A DNA stretch of 64,000 nt from Pseudoalteromonas piscicida (GTDB taxonomy: Bacteria > Pseudomonadota > Gammaproteobacteria > Enterobacterales > Alteromonadaceae), in NCBI RefSeq assembly GCF_000238315.3, contig NZ_CP011924.1, positions 1,280,501-1,344,500 on the forward strand. The letters are read 5' to 3'. Positions 18,854 to 28,076 of the stretch are shown one piece after another; positions within the stretch are counted from its first letter, which is position 1; each line of letters starts with the position of its first letter. The position numbers and the translations under genes were made by a program. The notes beneath the pieces were generated by a model that did not search any database, was not told where the DNA came from, and was given only the letters and a program-made list of their open reading frames with translations.

Positions 18854-18955
18854 TTAGTGATTGCTCAATAGATAATTGGACAGCTTGATAAAGCAATAAG
18901 TGATGTCACTTCCCCAATTATCGCTTTGATCTGCTTTAATAACACAATCCGCCAT
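18854..18955 (-). CDS. 33-residue small ORF with strong ribosome-binding site
   Basis: The ATG is at 18955 and the stop TAA ends at 18854. The upstream sequence reads TAAGGAGTAACC before ATG, a near-perfect Shine-Dalgarno at good spacing. The product has Cys4, Trp14, Cys21 and ends in SNH; it has no signal peptide and no transmembrane helix. It converges on the MFS gene with 7 bp between the two stops. I do not recognise a family. It is too short to judge by codon use, so the ribosome-binding site is the main evidence. The remainder of 18956-19151 shows no other gene. Confidence 0.5.
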   Translation of the reverse strand: MADCVIKADQSDNWGSDITYCFIKLSNYLLSNH

Positions 18956-19151
18956 GGTTACTCCTTACTCTAAGCGCGCCTCTATGCGATAATGCCTATC
19001 TATCGTTAGTCATATGTATCCGCATAGCGGCAAACAGCTTAGTTATCACGATATACACACTGGTGTGAACTGATATACACAGTCGTCATAACATCACGAC
19101 GAATATGATTAACCAAAACAAACAAAAACAGTAGAATAACTTTTTGATTTT

Positions 19152-20621
19152 ATGACAAATACAAACCAATCAGATACACCAAATAATGCCCAGAACATTC
19201 CAACTATCTATTGGCACGACTACGAGAGTTGGGGTGCGACGCCGCAAAAAGACAGGCCAAGCCAGTTTGCTGGGATCAGAACGGATCTGGACCTCAATAT
19301 TATTGGTGAGCCACTGATTGAGTATTGTCAACCAGCGCCTGACTATCTCCCGCATCCTCAAGCCTGTTTGGTCACAGGGATCACACCACAGTTAGCACTA
19401 AAAAAAGGCCTGACCGAGGCCGAGTTTATGGCAAAAATCCACGCGGAATTTGCCAAACCGCAAACCTGCGTTGCTGGATATAACAGTATTCGGTTTGATG
19501 ACGAGCTGACCCGTTATAGCCTCTATCGTAATTTTTATGACCCCTATGAACGTGAATGGCAAAATGGCAATAGCCGTTGGGACATTATAGATCTAGTTAG
19601 AGCCTGCTATGCGCTTCGCCCTGAAGGAATTGAATGGCCAACCCGTGAAGATGGCAACCCGAGTTTTAAACTCGAACACTTAACCGTCGCCAATGGCATT
19701 GAGCATGGCGCCGCCCACGATGCATTGAGTGATGTTACCGCAACGATTGCGCTGGCTAAACTGATTAAAACCAAACAGCCAAAACTGTATGAGTTCTACT
19801 TTAATCACAGACATAAAAAAGCGGTGTCGAGCCTAATCGACGTTTTCAATATGCAGCCTTTAGTACACGTTTCTTCTATGTTTCCGGCACAACAAGGTTG
19901 CACCACTTGGATTGCGCCGATGAGCTTTCACCCAATCAATAGTAATGCCGTGATCTGCTTTGATTTAACACAGTCGCCGGAGGTGTTGAATGACCTTGAC
20001 GTTGAGGCACTCAAACAACGGCTTTATACAAAACGCAGTGAATTGGGTGAAGATGAGCTACCGGTCGGATTAAAACTAGTACATATCAATAAATGCCCGC
20101 TGGTAGCACCAGCTAAGACCCTCTCGCCCGAAAACGCGGCAAGACTTGGAATTGACCGCGAGCAATGCCTAGAAAACTTAAAGTATCTTAAAGCACGTCC
20201 AGAGCTAAGGGATAAGGTTGCAGAAGTCTTTAGCGATGAACAGGGATTCGAGAAACCAAGTAACCCGGATTATCAACTCTACGATGGTTTCACTAGCAAA
20301 GCCGATAAAGCCAAGTTTGCAATCATTCGCAATGCATCGCCCGAAGAGTTGGCAACCATTGAACTGGATTTTGAAGACGGTAAATTTAACACTTTGCTGT
20401 TTCGCTATCGGGCAAGAAATTGGCCACAGTCGCTCTCACCTGTAGAACTTGATAAATGGCGTAAATACTGCCAAAACAAGTTGATGCATAATGAAGATAA
20501 CCCTTCAATTTCAGCTGAAGATTTTATGCTAGAGCTTGAAAATTTAGTCGCAGAAAATGAAGGTAATGAGCGCAATATGCAAATCTTAAAAGCGCTTTAT
20601 CATTACGCTCAAAGCTTGTAA
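19152..20621 (+). CDS. sbcB: Exodeoxyribonuclease I
   Basis: A 489-residue 3'-5' single-strand exonuclease acting in recombination and mismatch repair. The N-terminal DEDDh domain shows YWHDYESWG (first Asp and Glu), FAGIRTD, GYNSIRFDDELTRYSLYRNFYDPY, and HDALSDVTATIALA. The C-terminal SH3-like and helical extension specific to ExoI continues to the end. Length and motif order are typical. No good Shine-Dalgarno is seen before the ATG. Confidence 0.96.
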   Translation: MTNTNQSDTPNNAQNIPTIYWHDYESWGATPQKDRPSQFAGIRTDLDLNIIGEPLIEYCQPAPDYLPHPQACLVTGITPQLALKKGLTEAEFMAKIHAEFAKPQTCVAGYNSIRFDDELTRYSLYRNFYDPYEREWQNGNSRWDIIDLVRACYALRPEGIEWPTREDGNPSFKLEHLTVANGIEHGAAHDALSDVTATIALAKLIKTKQPKLYEFYFNHRHKKAVSSLIDVFNMQPLVHVSSMFPAQQGCTTWIAPMSFHPINSNAVICFDLTQSPEVLNDLDVEALKQRLYTKRSELGEDELPVGLKLVHINKCPLVAPAKTLSPENAARLGIDREQCLENLKYLKARPELRDKVAEVFSDEQGFEKPSNPDYQLYDGFTSKADKAKFAIIRNASPEELATIELDFEDGKFNTLLFRYRARNWPQSLSPVELDKWRKYCQNKLMHNEDNPSISAEDFMLELENLVAENEGNERNMQILKALYHYAQSL

Positions 20622-20641
20622 GAGGCGGGTTTTCGGTCTAA

Positions 20642-20685
20642 AGATGTCGGCCCATTAGATGTCGACCTAAAGGCCGACCTACGGT
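20642..20685. repeat. REP-like palindromic repeat, unit 1
   Basis: A 44-bp unit containing GTCGACCTAAAGGCCGAC. It is repeated with one visible mismatch at 20761-20804. Both lie between the convergent 3' ends of sbcB and lolE, and could serve as a bidirectional transcription stop. Confidence 0.75.
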
Positions 20686-20760
20686 GCGTGTGTCATGGCA
20701 AATGAGATAAGGCCATGCAATGATGAATGGGCGTATCGGCCTGTAGATATGTCAGGCCAT

Positions 20761-20804
20761 AGATGTCGGCCCATTAGATGTCGGCCTAAAGGCCGACCTA
20801 CGGT
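20761..20804. repeat. REP-like palindromic repeat, unit 2
   Basis: The second 44-bp unit; its core GTCGGCCTAAAGGCCGAC is a perfect inverted repeat around TAAA-type centre bases. It lies 8 bp from the lolE stop codon. Partial fragments (CGGCCTGTAG, CAGGCCATAG) lie between the units. Confidence 0.75.
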
Positions 20805-20812
20805 TTTAGGTG

Positions 20813-22042
20813 TTACCCATTTCCCAGTACTTTGGCAGGATCCGTTTTGGTGGCTTGCCAAGCGGGATATAAGCTTGCGACGACTGCCATAACAAAAGTC
20901 GTGACTAAACTGATATAAATGTCTGTCCAAATAATTTTGCTCGGTAAGTATTCAATAAAGTAGACGCCTTCAAGCGGATTGCTATCACTCATATTGATCC
21001 AAGCTTTAAAAATATCGGGAATATTAATAGCAATAAAAATGCCGATCCCAGTGCCCAGCAGTGCACCTATCCCTGCATACGTCACACCTTGTAGCGCAAA
21101 AGTCGAAAAAATCGTACTGTCCTGTGCGCCCATGGTTTTCAAAATGGCGATATCCGCCCGCTTTTCTTTTACTTCCATCACCATAGAAGAGACGATATTA
21201 AAGCTCGCTACAGCGATGATCAGAAATACCACGAGATAGACGATAGTGCGCACCATCTGAATATCTTGATACAGTCCACCTTGCGTTCGAAACCAAGATG
21301 ATACGTACACTAAATCAGGTAATGCCCTACCCGCTGATGTCGCAATTTGTTGTGCCTGAAACACATCACTCACCTTGGCACGTAAGTCTGTTACTTGGTC
21401 TTCTCTAAAGTCCATCGCTTCTTGCAGTGCATTAAGCGGCACTAAGGCTAATGTTTGGTCAAGTGGCCCACCCATATCGATAAGTCCCACCACAGTCGCC
21501 GTTAATCGCTTTGGCGCAGCGAGTGGATTATCCGAATGTTTGTTAGCAACCAAGAGTTGAATATTATCGCCAGCCACGACACCAAGCTTGTCAGCTATCC
21601 CTTTGCCGATGATCACTTCACCCGGTTTTAATGCTTTTAATTCAGCGCCTTTTATAAAATCACCTATGCTCGACACCGTATGATGCCTATTCGGTGCGAT
21701 CCCTTTTAACTGCGCCGCTTTTAAGGTGCCTTTGTATTGCAGCATGGCTGTTAAGTTAATTTCAGCCGTCGCGCTTACGACGCCACGCTGACTCTCCAAG
21801 AGCTCTACTTTTTGCTGCCACGCTTGAATAGGGTCGTAAGGTGCTTGATAACTCACTTGCGGCACCACCGACAACAGCCGCTGCTCTAATTGTTCTTCAA
21901 AACCATTAATCACAGAAAGTGCGACTATCAATACAGCCATACCCAGCATTACACCTAGCGTAGAAGCACGGGTCAAAAAACCAATAAAGCCAAGCTGACG
22001 TTTAGACTCTCTAAAGCGTTTGCTTAAAAAATAACTAAGCAT
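20813..22042 (-). CDS. lolE: Lipoprotein-releasing ABC transporter permease LolE
   Basis: A 409-residue inner-membrane permease that helps extract lipoproteins for transfer to LolA. The ATG at 22042 is chosen over an in-frame GTG at 22054 because it gives the family N-terminus [10 protein letters not shown]. One helix lies near residues 25-47, followed by a large periplasmic domain and three C-terminal helices (MacB/FtsX-like). It overlaps lolD by 8 bp. Whether it is LolE or a second LolC is set by gene order. Confidence 0.88.
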   Translation of the reverse strand: MLSYFLSKRFRESKRQLGFIGFLTRASTLGVMLGMAVLIVALSVINGFEEQLEQRLLSVVPQVSYQAPYDPIQAWQQKVELLESQRGVVSATAEINLTAMLQYKGTLKAAQLKGIAPNRHHTVSSIGDFIKGAELKALKPGEVIIGKGIADKLGVVAGDNIQLLVANKHSDNPLAAPKRLTATVVGLIDMGGPLDQTLALVPLNALQEAMDFREDQVTDLRAKVSDVFQAQQIATSAGRALPDLVYVSSWFRTQGGLYQDIQMVRTIVYLVVFLIIAVASFNIVSSMVMEVKEKRADIAILKTMGAQDSTIFSTFALQGVTYAGIGALLGTGIGIFIAINIPDIFKAWINMSDSNPLEGVYFIEYLPSKIIWTDIYISLVTTFVMAVVASLYPAWQATKTDPAKVLGNG

Positions 22043-22724
22043 GCTGATACACACCTACTTTGCCATCGTCCAGTTGTACTGCACGACCAAGCTTATCTGC
22101 CAACTCTAAATCGTGTGTTACAACAACAAAGCTGGTTTTTAGCTGCTGATTGAGTTCGGCCAGCAAGTCATAAATTCTCAGAGCATTATGCTTATCAAGA
22201 TTGCCAGTTGGTTCATCAGCTAGCACCAGATCAGGTTCTGTCACTAGTGCTCTTGCTATCGCAACACGCTGTCTCTCCCCCCCAGAAAGCTCTGAAGGCT
22301 TATGATCAGCACGATGACTCAAGCCCACTTTATCGAGCATATGTAATGCTTTTTCACGGGCTTGTTTTGCTTTATTACCGGCAATTAATAACGGCATCGC
22401 CACGTTTTCAACCGCACTAAACTCCATCAACAAATGATGAAACTGATAGATAAAACCCAAATGCTTATTTCTAAATTCCGCCTGCTTTTTACGCGACAGC
22501 TTGCCAACTTCCACACCTTTGATTTTTACACTGCCGGTGGATGCTTTATCCAAGGTACCGAGAATATGCAGTAAAGTACTTTTACCTGAACCCGAGCTAC
22601 CTACAATCGCAAGCATTTCACCTTGGGTTACAGATAAATCAACGCCTTTTAATACCGTTACTTCGGCTTTACCATCTTGGTAGCTTTTGACCAAATTTTG
22701 GCAGTCAATGACTAAATCACTCAT
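22035..22724 (-). CDS. lolD: Lipoprotein-releasing ABC transporter ATPase LolD
   Basis: A 229-residue ABC ATPase. It shows Walker [12 protein letters not shown] (about 43), Q-loop FIYQFHHLL, the LolD-typical signature [15 protein letters not shown] (about 145), and Walker [13 protein letters not shown]. It overlaps lolC by 8 bp and lolE by 8 bp, so the three genes form one tightly coupled operon. Confidence 0.96.
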   Translation of the reverse strand: MSDLVIDCQNLVKSYQDGKAEVTVLKGVDLSVTQGEMLAIVGSSGSGKSTLLHILGTLDKASTGSVKIKGVEVGKLSRKKQAEFRNKHLGFIYQFHHLLMEFSAVENVAMPLLIAGNKAKQAREKALHMLDKVGLSHRADHKPSELSGGERQRVAIARALVTEPDLVLADEPTGNLDKHNALRIYDLLAELNQQLKTSFVVVTHDLELADKLGRAVQLDDGKVGVYQHA

Positions 22725-23916
22725 ATCTTAATACCTCTGCTGGCAGCACACTCGACGCGCGTTTAGCTGGATACAAGGTTGCTAAAAAGCTTAGCAATAT
22801 GCTGCCCACTGCCATAATCGTTAAATCTGTTAGTTCTATTTTGACCGGAAGTTCAGCGCCACCAAGCAACTGAAGGCCTGCGAGGTGGAGCACCTCATTA
22901 ATATTGTTCGACAGCAATAATCCACCAGCAACACCAATGAGTGTGCCAAAAATGCCGTTATACATCCCTTGCACCATAAACACTTTTGCTATCATTTGTG
23001 GTGTAAAGCCAAGCGTTTGCAAAATAGCCACTTCCCCTTGCTTTTCACTCACCATCATAGATAGCGCTGAAATGATATTAAATACAGCCACTATCACAAT
23101 AAGGCCAAGTAATAGCGACATAATGCGCTTTTCCATAGCGACCGCCGCAAACAATGTGCCTTGCTGAGTTTGCCAATCCTGTGTCTCGAGCCCTTGTAAC
23201 AAGCTGTCCGCTTGCTGATAAAAATCAGGCAGACTAAAGGCATCATATAAATGAATGTTAAGGTCGTATTGCTCTGGCTTCTTGCGCATTAACCGCTGTA
23301 AACTCTTCCCGTCGGCAAATGCCAAATAAGTGTCAGCTTCGCTCTGGCCATCATATATGGCAGCCACGGTGAATAAGCGCTGCGTCGGTGTGCGGCCAAG
23401 CGGTGTGTAGGTGGTGAATTCCGGCATGATCACGCGGAGTTGTTGACCAACGCTTACGCCAAGTTTATTGGCTAAATAGCGACTCAGGGCCACTTGGTAT
23501 TTTTGCTCGTACAATCGAGTTAAACTGCCGGCACGTATGGCGTCATCCAACGCAGTTTCATACCCTTGAAATAGCCCTTGAAGTTGCACACCCACCAAAT
23601 CTTGATTGGTTTGTAGAATTACGTCACTTGCAACATATGGCGAAACTTGCTTAACCAATGGATGATTTTCAATGGCTTGTAATTTATTTTGATCAAGTTG
23701 CTCATTTTCCTTAATTTGCACATGCGGGATCAAATCAAGCATGGCGGCTTTTAAGGTTTGCTCAAAGCCATTCATCACTGAGCTGACGGTGATCAAACTC
23801 ATTAAGCCAAGGGCGATACCCGCAATTGAGAAAAATGAGATAAACGATATAAATGCATTGCCTTTCGCAGCACGGCTATATCTTAACCCAACAAAGAGGC
23901 TAACTGGTTGAAACAT
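22717..23916 (-). CDS. lolC: Lipoprotein-releasing ABC transporter permease LolC
   Basis: A 399-residue permease paralogous to lolE, with an N-terminal FVGLRYSRAAKGN motif, a helix near 22-46, a periplasmic domain, and three C-terminal helices with SLLLGLIVIVAVFNIISALSM. First gene of lolC-lolD-lolE. It acts with LolD and LolE at the inner membrane. Confidence 0.92.
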   Translation of the reverse strand: MFQPVSLFVGLRYSRAAKGNAFISFISFFSIAGIALGLMSLITVSSVMNGFEQTLKAAMLDLIPHVQIKENEQLDQNKLQAIENHPLVKQVSPYVASDVILQTNQDLVGVQLQGLFQGYETALDDAIRAGSLTRLYEQKYQVALSRYLANKLGVSVGQQLRVIMPEFTTYTPLGRTPTQRLFTVAAIYDGQSEADTYLAFADGKSLQRLMRKKPEQYDLNIHLYDAFSLPDFYQQADSLLQGLETQDWQTQQGTLFAAVAMEKRIMSLLLGLIVIVAVFNIISALSMMVSEKQGEVAILQTLGFTPQMIAKVFMVQGMYNGIFGTLIGVAGGLLLSNNINEVLHLAGLQLLGGAELPVKIELTDLTIMAVGSILLSFLATLYPAKRASSVLPAEVLRYE

Positions 23917-24074
23917 AATCTATCTCGTAAAAAACTGCTGCACGGATACTAACATACTCAAAACCAGATTGATGGCAGGATTGCTATAAAAAGTGTGACA
24001 AACTATAAATTTGTTGACGTTTAGCTGCGCCTTGCTGATCCCGTCAAAACTTTACTGCTCGCCATGCTTAGCGA

Positions 24075-24554
24075 TTACCTTTTGCGGATCTGATATGGCA
24101 CGTTTCTGCGTTTGACTATTGTTGATTTCACCACCGATGTGTGGGTATCACCCAGCGTCGAGACTTTATCCAGAATTTCGTCTAGCTTAGGCATACTCTC
24201 AAAACACAGCCTCACATAAAAACAATCCTCTCCCGTCACTTTGTCACATTCAATCACTTCAGGAATGTTTTGGATCATCGCTTCAAGTTGTTTTAGTTTA
24301 CCGGGATGCTGACGAATACGCACAATCGCGGTCAGCGGGTAATCAAAGCTTTCTGGGTTTAATTCAATACTGTATTTACTAATTACCCCATACTCTTCCA
24401 TACGTTTCATGCGTTCATTCACACTCGGTGAAGACATATTCACTGCCCGGGCCATTTCAGCAACGGACACTCGGCTATTGTTTTCTAACAGCTTTATAAG
24501 CTTGCTATCTATCGCATCAAGCGACCATTTTTCATTATTAATTAGTTTTCGCAT
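24075..24554 (-). CDS. Lrp/AsnC-family transcriptional regulator
   Basis: A 159-residue feast/famine regulator. The N-terminal helix-turn-helix is LDAIDSKLIKLLENNSRV followed by SSPSVNERMKRMEEYGVI; the C-terminal RAM domain shows GEDCFYVRLCFESM. It is divergent from the DMT transporter gene at 24669 (114 bp apart), the common arrangement for an Lrp-type activator of an amino-acid exporter. Confidence 0.92.
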   Translation of the reverse strand: MRKLINNEKWSLDAIDSKLIKLLENNSRVSVAEMARAVNMSSPSVNERMKRMEEYGVISKYSIELNPESFDYPLTAIVRIRQHPGKLKQLEAMIQNIPEVIECDKVTGEDCFYVRLCFESMPKLDEILDKVSTLGDTHTSVVKSTIVKRRNVPYQIRKR

Positions 24555-24668
24555 TTTTGCCTTTCATTTTTAGGAAATTAGAAAAATTAGCCTTTTATTG
24601 TCTATTAGTAATACGGCAAACCCTAAGTAATATGCAAGTATAGAATTGAATATGACAAGGTGTGAACA

Positions 24669-25586
24669 ATGTTTGGCTCAGATAAAGAGAAAGGTTCAAT
24701 AGAGATGATAATAGCTATGGTGCTGTCCGGCACCATAGGATACTTTGTCGTCAGTGCAGAACAATCCTATTGGAATGTGGTATTTTTACGTTGTGTTATT
24801 GGCGCATTGTGCCTTCTCGGATACGTGCTCGTGACAAAGCAACTGACAAAAGAGGTATTTAAAGGTCCCGTGTTTATGACCATCTTGCTCGGCGGTATCG
24901 CGCTGGTCGGAAACTGGGTGCTATTATTCGCCTCGTTTGACTATATTCCTTTTTCAATTTCAATCATCGCATACCATCTACAACCTTTGATGTTGGTATT
25001 ATTAAGCGCGGTGCTTTATCGTCAGTATCCAAGTAAGGCAATCCTTTTATGGTTGGCCATCGCCGTGCTGGGATTATGGTTGGTTGTTGGGATCCCGTAT
25101 CAAGAAATAGTCGCGGTTATTTTTGCACAAGAGAGCAACCAAGCCGTTTTTGGTCTGCTACTAGCACTTGGAGCTGCATTTCTGTATACCATTACAACGC
25201 TGATGACGAAAAAGGTAAGCCAAGTGCCATCCGGTGTGGTTGCTGTGATCCAAATCTTTTTTGGTGGCTTATTTTTGTTGCCTTGGGTTGACTTTGCACA
25301 CTTCCCAGAGACTTCATCGAGCTGGGGTAATATCTTATTCTTAGGCGTCGTCAACACAGGGTTTATGTATGTGATCATGTATGACGCGTTCCAACGCCTA
25401 AGCACCACATTAATTGCTATTCTTTCTTTTATTTATCCGGTCGTGGCGCTGTTTGTAGATTTTATTGCATTCGAGCACACGATTTCGATACTACAAACGC
25501 TTGGGATTGTTTTAATCTTAACGGCAGTCAGCGCTGTAAAGTTCGATTGGAAGTTAGGTAAGTTATTTAACCTGAGGTTTGGATAA
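24669..25586 (+). CDS. EamA/DMT-superfamily transporter, copy 1
   Basis: A 305-residue ten-helix drug/metabolite transporter made of two EamA repeats (about 8-140 and 160-295). The likely role is export of an amino acid or metabolite, inferred from the divergent Lrp gene. The last codons AAC CTG AGG TTT GGA TAA coincide exactly with the left terminal repeat of a MITE-like element, so the element supplies the final residues NLRFG and the stop. An identical copy follows at 25826. Confidence 0.9.
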   Translation: MFGSDKEKGSIEMIIAMVLSGTIGYFVVSAEQSYWNVVFLRCVIGALCLLGYVLVTKQLTKEVFKGPVFMTILLGGIALVGNWVLLFASFDYIPFSISIIAYHLQPLMLVLLSAVLYRQYPSKAILLWLAIAVLGLWLVVGIPYQEIVAVIFAQESNQAVFGLLLALGAAFLYTITTLMTKKVSQVPSGVVAVIQIFFGGLFLLPWVDFAHFPETSSSWGNILFLGVVNTGFMYVIMYDAFQRLSTTLIAILSFIYPVVALFVDFIAFEHTISILQTLGIVLILTAVSAVKFDWKLGKLFNLRFG

Positions 25587-25732
25587 GGAGTGTTCCAACT
25601 CATTGTTGCTTAAGCACAACTTAGTTTTTCCTTGTCTAGCCAGAGAGTTTTAGGGAAAACAAGGCGGATTTACGCACCAATAGCTGGCTATTGGAAGTGA
25701 ATTCAACGCAGTTAGCGCTAAAACTGGCTGCT
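25569..25732 (+). repeat. MITE-like element, copy B (right end missing)
   Basis: It begins at the left terminal repeat AACCTGAG and lacks the final 31 bp present in copy C. The break is the tandem-duplication junction, so copy B is a truncated product of that event. Confidence 0.82.
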
Positions 25733-26889
25733 AATTAGAAAAATTAGCCTTTTATTGTCTATTAGTAATACGGCAAACCCTAAGTAATATGCAAGTATAG
25801 AATTGAATATGACAAGGTGTGAACAATGTTTGGCTCAGATAAAGAGAAAGGTTCAATAGAGATGATAATAGCTATGGTGCTGTCCGGCACCATAGGATAC
25901 TTTGTCGTCAGTGCAGAACAATCCTATTGGAATGTGGTATTTTTACGTTGTGTTATTGGCGCATTGTGCCTTCTCGGATACGTGCTCGTGACAAAGCAAC
26001 TGACAAAAGAGGTATTTAAAGGTCCCGTGTTTATGACCATCTTGCTCGGCGGTATCGCGCTGGTCGGAAACTGGGTGCTATTATTCGCCTCGTTTGACTA
26101 TATTCCTTTTTCAATTTCAATCATCGCATACCATCTACAACCTTTGATGTTGGTATTATTAAGCGCGGTGCTTTATCGTCAGTATCCAAGTAAGGCAATC
26201 CTTTTATGGTTGGCCATCGCCGTGCTGGGATTATGGTTGGTTGTTGGGATCCCGTATCAAGAAATAGTCGCGGTTATTTTTGCACAAGAGAGCAACCAAG
26301 CCGTTTTTGGTCTGCTACTAGCACTTGGAGCTGCATTTCTGTATACCATTACAACGCTGATGACGAAAAAGGTAAGCCAAGTGCCATCCGGTGTGGTTGC
26401 TGTGATCCAAATCTTTTTTGGTGGCTTATTTTTGTTGCCTTGGGTTGACTTTGCACACTTCCCAGAGACTTCATCGAGCTGGGGTAATATCTTATTCTTA
26501 GGCGTCGTCAACACAGGGTTTATGTATGTGATCATGTATGACGCGTTCCAACGCCTAAGCACCACATTAATTGCTATTCTTTCTTTTATTTATCCGGTCG
26601 TGGCGCTGTTTGTAGATTTTATTGCATTCGAGCACACGATTTCGATACTACAAACGCTTGGGATTGTTTTAATCTTAACGGCAGTCAGCGCTGTAAAGTT
26701 CGATTGGAAGTTAGGTAAGTTATTTAACCTGAGGTTTGGATAAGGAGTGTTCCAACTCATTGTTGCTTAAGCACAACTTAGTTTTTCCTTGTCTAGCCAG
26801 AGAGTTTTAGGGAAAACAAGGCGGATTTACGCACCAATAGCTGGCTATTGGAAGTGAATTCAACGCAGTTAGCGCTAAAACTGGCTGCT
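25733..26889 (+). repeat. 1157-bp tandem duplication, unit 2
   Basis: The second unit, apparently identical to 24576-25732. It ends within the MITE-like element, whose remaining bases continue to 26920. Confidence 0.92.
25826..26743 (+). CDS. EamA/DMT-superfamily transporter, copy 2
   Basis: Same 305-residue protein as at 24669, with the same upstream 90 bp including the ribosome-binding region, so both copies should be expressed alike except for any Lrp site upstream of 24576. Identity of the two copies implies a very recent duplication, or an assembly duplicate that should be excluded. Confidence 0.9.
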   Translation: MFGSDKEKGSIEMIIAMVLSGTIGYFVVSAEQSYWNVVFLRCVIGALCLLGYVLVTKQLTKEVFKGPVFMTILLGGIALVGNWVLLFASFDYIPFSISIIAYHLQPLMLVLLSAVLYRQYPSKAILLWLAIAVLGLWLVVGIPYQEIVAVIFAQESNQAVFGLLLALGAAFLYTITTLMTKKVSQVPSGVVAVIQIFFGGLFLLPWVDFAHFPETSSSWGNILFLGVVNTGFMYVIMYDAFQRLSTTLIAILSFIYPVVALFVDFIAFEHTISILQTLGIVLILTAVSAVKFDWKLGKLFNLRFG

Positions 26890-26920
26890 AGAAAGGCATT
26901 AATTATCCGCAGCTCAGGTT
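26726..26920 (+). repeat. MITE-like element, copy C (complete)
   Basis: 195 bp from AACCTGAGGTTTGGATAA to TTATCCGCAGCTCAGGTT, imperfect 18-bp inverted ends. ATTT directly flanks both ends, a possible 4-bp target duplication. The interior holds CCAATAGCTGGCTATTGG. There is no transposase. Confidence 0.85.
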
Positions 26921-27034
26921 ATTTAGCACACCAAAGCAAAAAGTCAGTTAATTTAGCTAATTTGAACTTAAAGGAAATAGCGTGATAAAAGCAGAGTAAA
27001 GTGCAAGTACTTTGCTCTGCTGCTGTTGACTAGC

Positions 27035-27349
27035 TTACTGCTCTAGGTAACAAATAACCGTTGCTTGCTTAGGGTTGCTTTGTGTATCTTCAATCAGATA
27101 GCTCGCTTTTTTACTGTTTTGGCATAAACACATGTCGTAATGACTGATCATGTAAGCATTACCTACAGCATCTTCATCCGTTTTTTGAATGCTACAGGTA
27201 GGCTCTCTCCAAATTGGATCCCAGCCGCTTTGGCCAATAGCAACAATTTTAATGTTTTGTTGAGTAACGAGTGCTTTCGCCTCTTCTACTTCTTGAGCAG
27301 ATACAGACAATACAGTGAATGCAACGAGTGCGGTGATTAGCTTTTTCAT
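27035..27349 (-). CDS. Small exported cysteine-containing protein, unknown function
   Basis: A 104-residue protein with a clear signal peptide (MKKLITALVAFTVLSVSAQ, cleavage near residue 18) and a mature domain with four cysteines, which could form two disulfides in the periplasm. I do not recognise the family. It lies between the MITE-like element and the AT-rich leader of the biosynthetic cluster and points away from it. A good AAGGAT ribosome-binding site precedes the ATG. Confidence 0.65.
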   Translation of the reverse strand: MKKLITALVAFTVLSVSAQEVEEAKALVTQQNIKIVAIGQSGWDPIWREPTCSIQKTDEDAVGNAYMISHYDMCLCQNSKKASYLIEDTQSNPKQATVICYLEQ

Positions 27350-28076
27350 TTTTCATCCTTAATTTAAGTCAGCGCTATAGATAAAAAACAGCAAAATACT
27401 GTAACAGAAATAAAAATATTGAATAAAAACTCTATAGCGCTTGCTATTTTATTCATTAAATATGACAACTCAAGAATAAATTTATTAAATTTATAAAAAC
27501 AATTTCAACATTAAAGCCTCATCAAGAAAACTCACCTTAATACGTCAAGGCACATACTTTGGCTCTCTTCTCATTTAGATTAAATAAACATATTAGACGC
27601 AAATTAAATAACATAAAGAAATAAGTGAAATTAATTCCATTTATCTTAATAGCGCACTTTACACAACAAACTCGCACAGTTTAAGAATTCACAATTCCAT
27701 TAACCTAAACACCATGATTTTCTTAATTCCGAATAACACAAGACATAACTCAAACAATAAAAATCCAACACTGATTATTAAGAGAAATTACTTTTCATAC
27801 ATTTCGAATATTAGTACATAGAGCACTTACCCTAAACTTAATTCAATAAAACTCAAATATAAAAACCAGATAAAAAGCATTGTAAATAACAAAAATAATT
27901 AATCCACAAAAAACAACAATGAAACTATTTAGGTCAATTTAGTCAAAATAAAATCATTAGCATCAAAATAATTTCAATGTTTGAATACGCAACTTGTGAA
28001 CGAGGTGTAATTAAAATGTGTACAGCATCACTTTTAATTGCCTATTTATCATACTTCTGCATTAAGGTTTTTTGAG
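27350..28076. other. AT-rich, G-poor leader before the biosynthetic cluster
   Basis: Over 700 bp without a supportable gene. On the plus strand it is A- and C-rich with few G, and visibly richer in AT than either flank. It must contain the promoter of the cluster and perhaps a long leader RNA or a silencer-binding region. I could not pick a single convincing -35/-10 pair or a regulator box. Confidence 0.6.

Larger units (their letters stand above)
24576..25732 (+). repeat. 1157-bp tandem duplication, unit 1
   Basis: This unit and 25733-26889 match base for base wherever compared, with constant offset 1157. It spans the promoter region, the DMT transporter gene, and most of a MITE-like element. 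The left breakpoint lies in the lrp-transporter interval and the right breakpoint inside the MITE, with at most 1 bp of homology at the junction. Confidence 0.92.

Noticed and set aside
20695..20892. Small ORF across the REP pair
   Set aside because: It is read through repeated non-coding sequence and into lolE antisense; repeat content explains it.
28038..28076. TTG start for the M20 amidohydrolase
   Set aside because: No ribosome-binding site at suitable spacing; AAGG precedes the ATG at 28077 and the extra residues have no family support.
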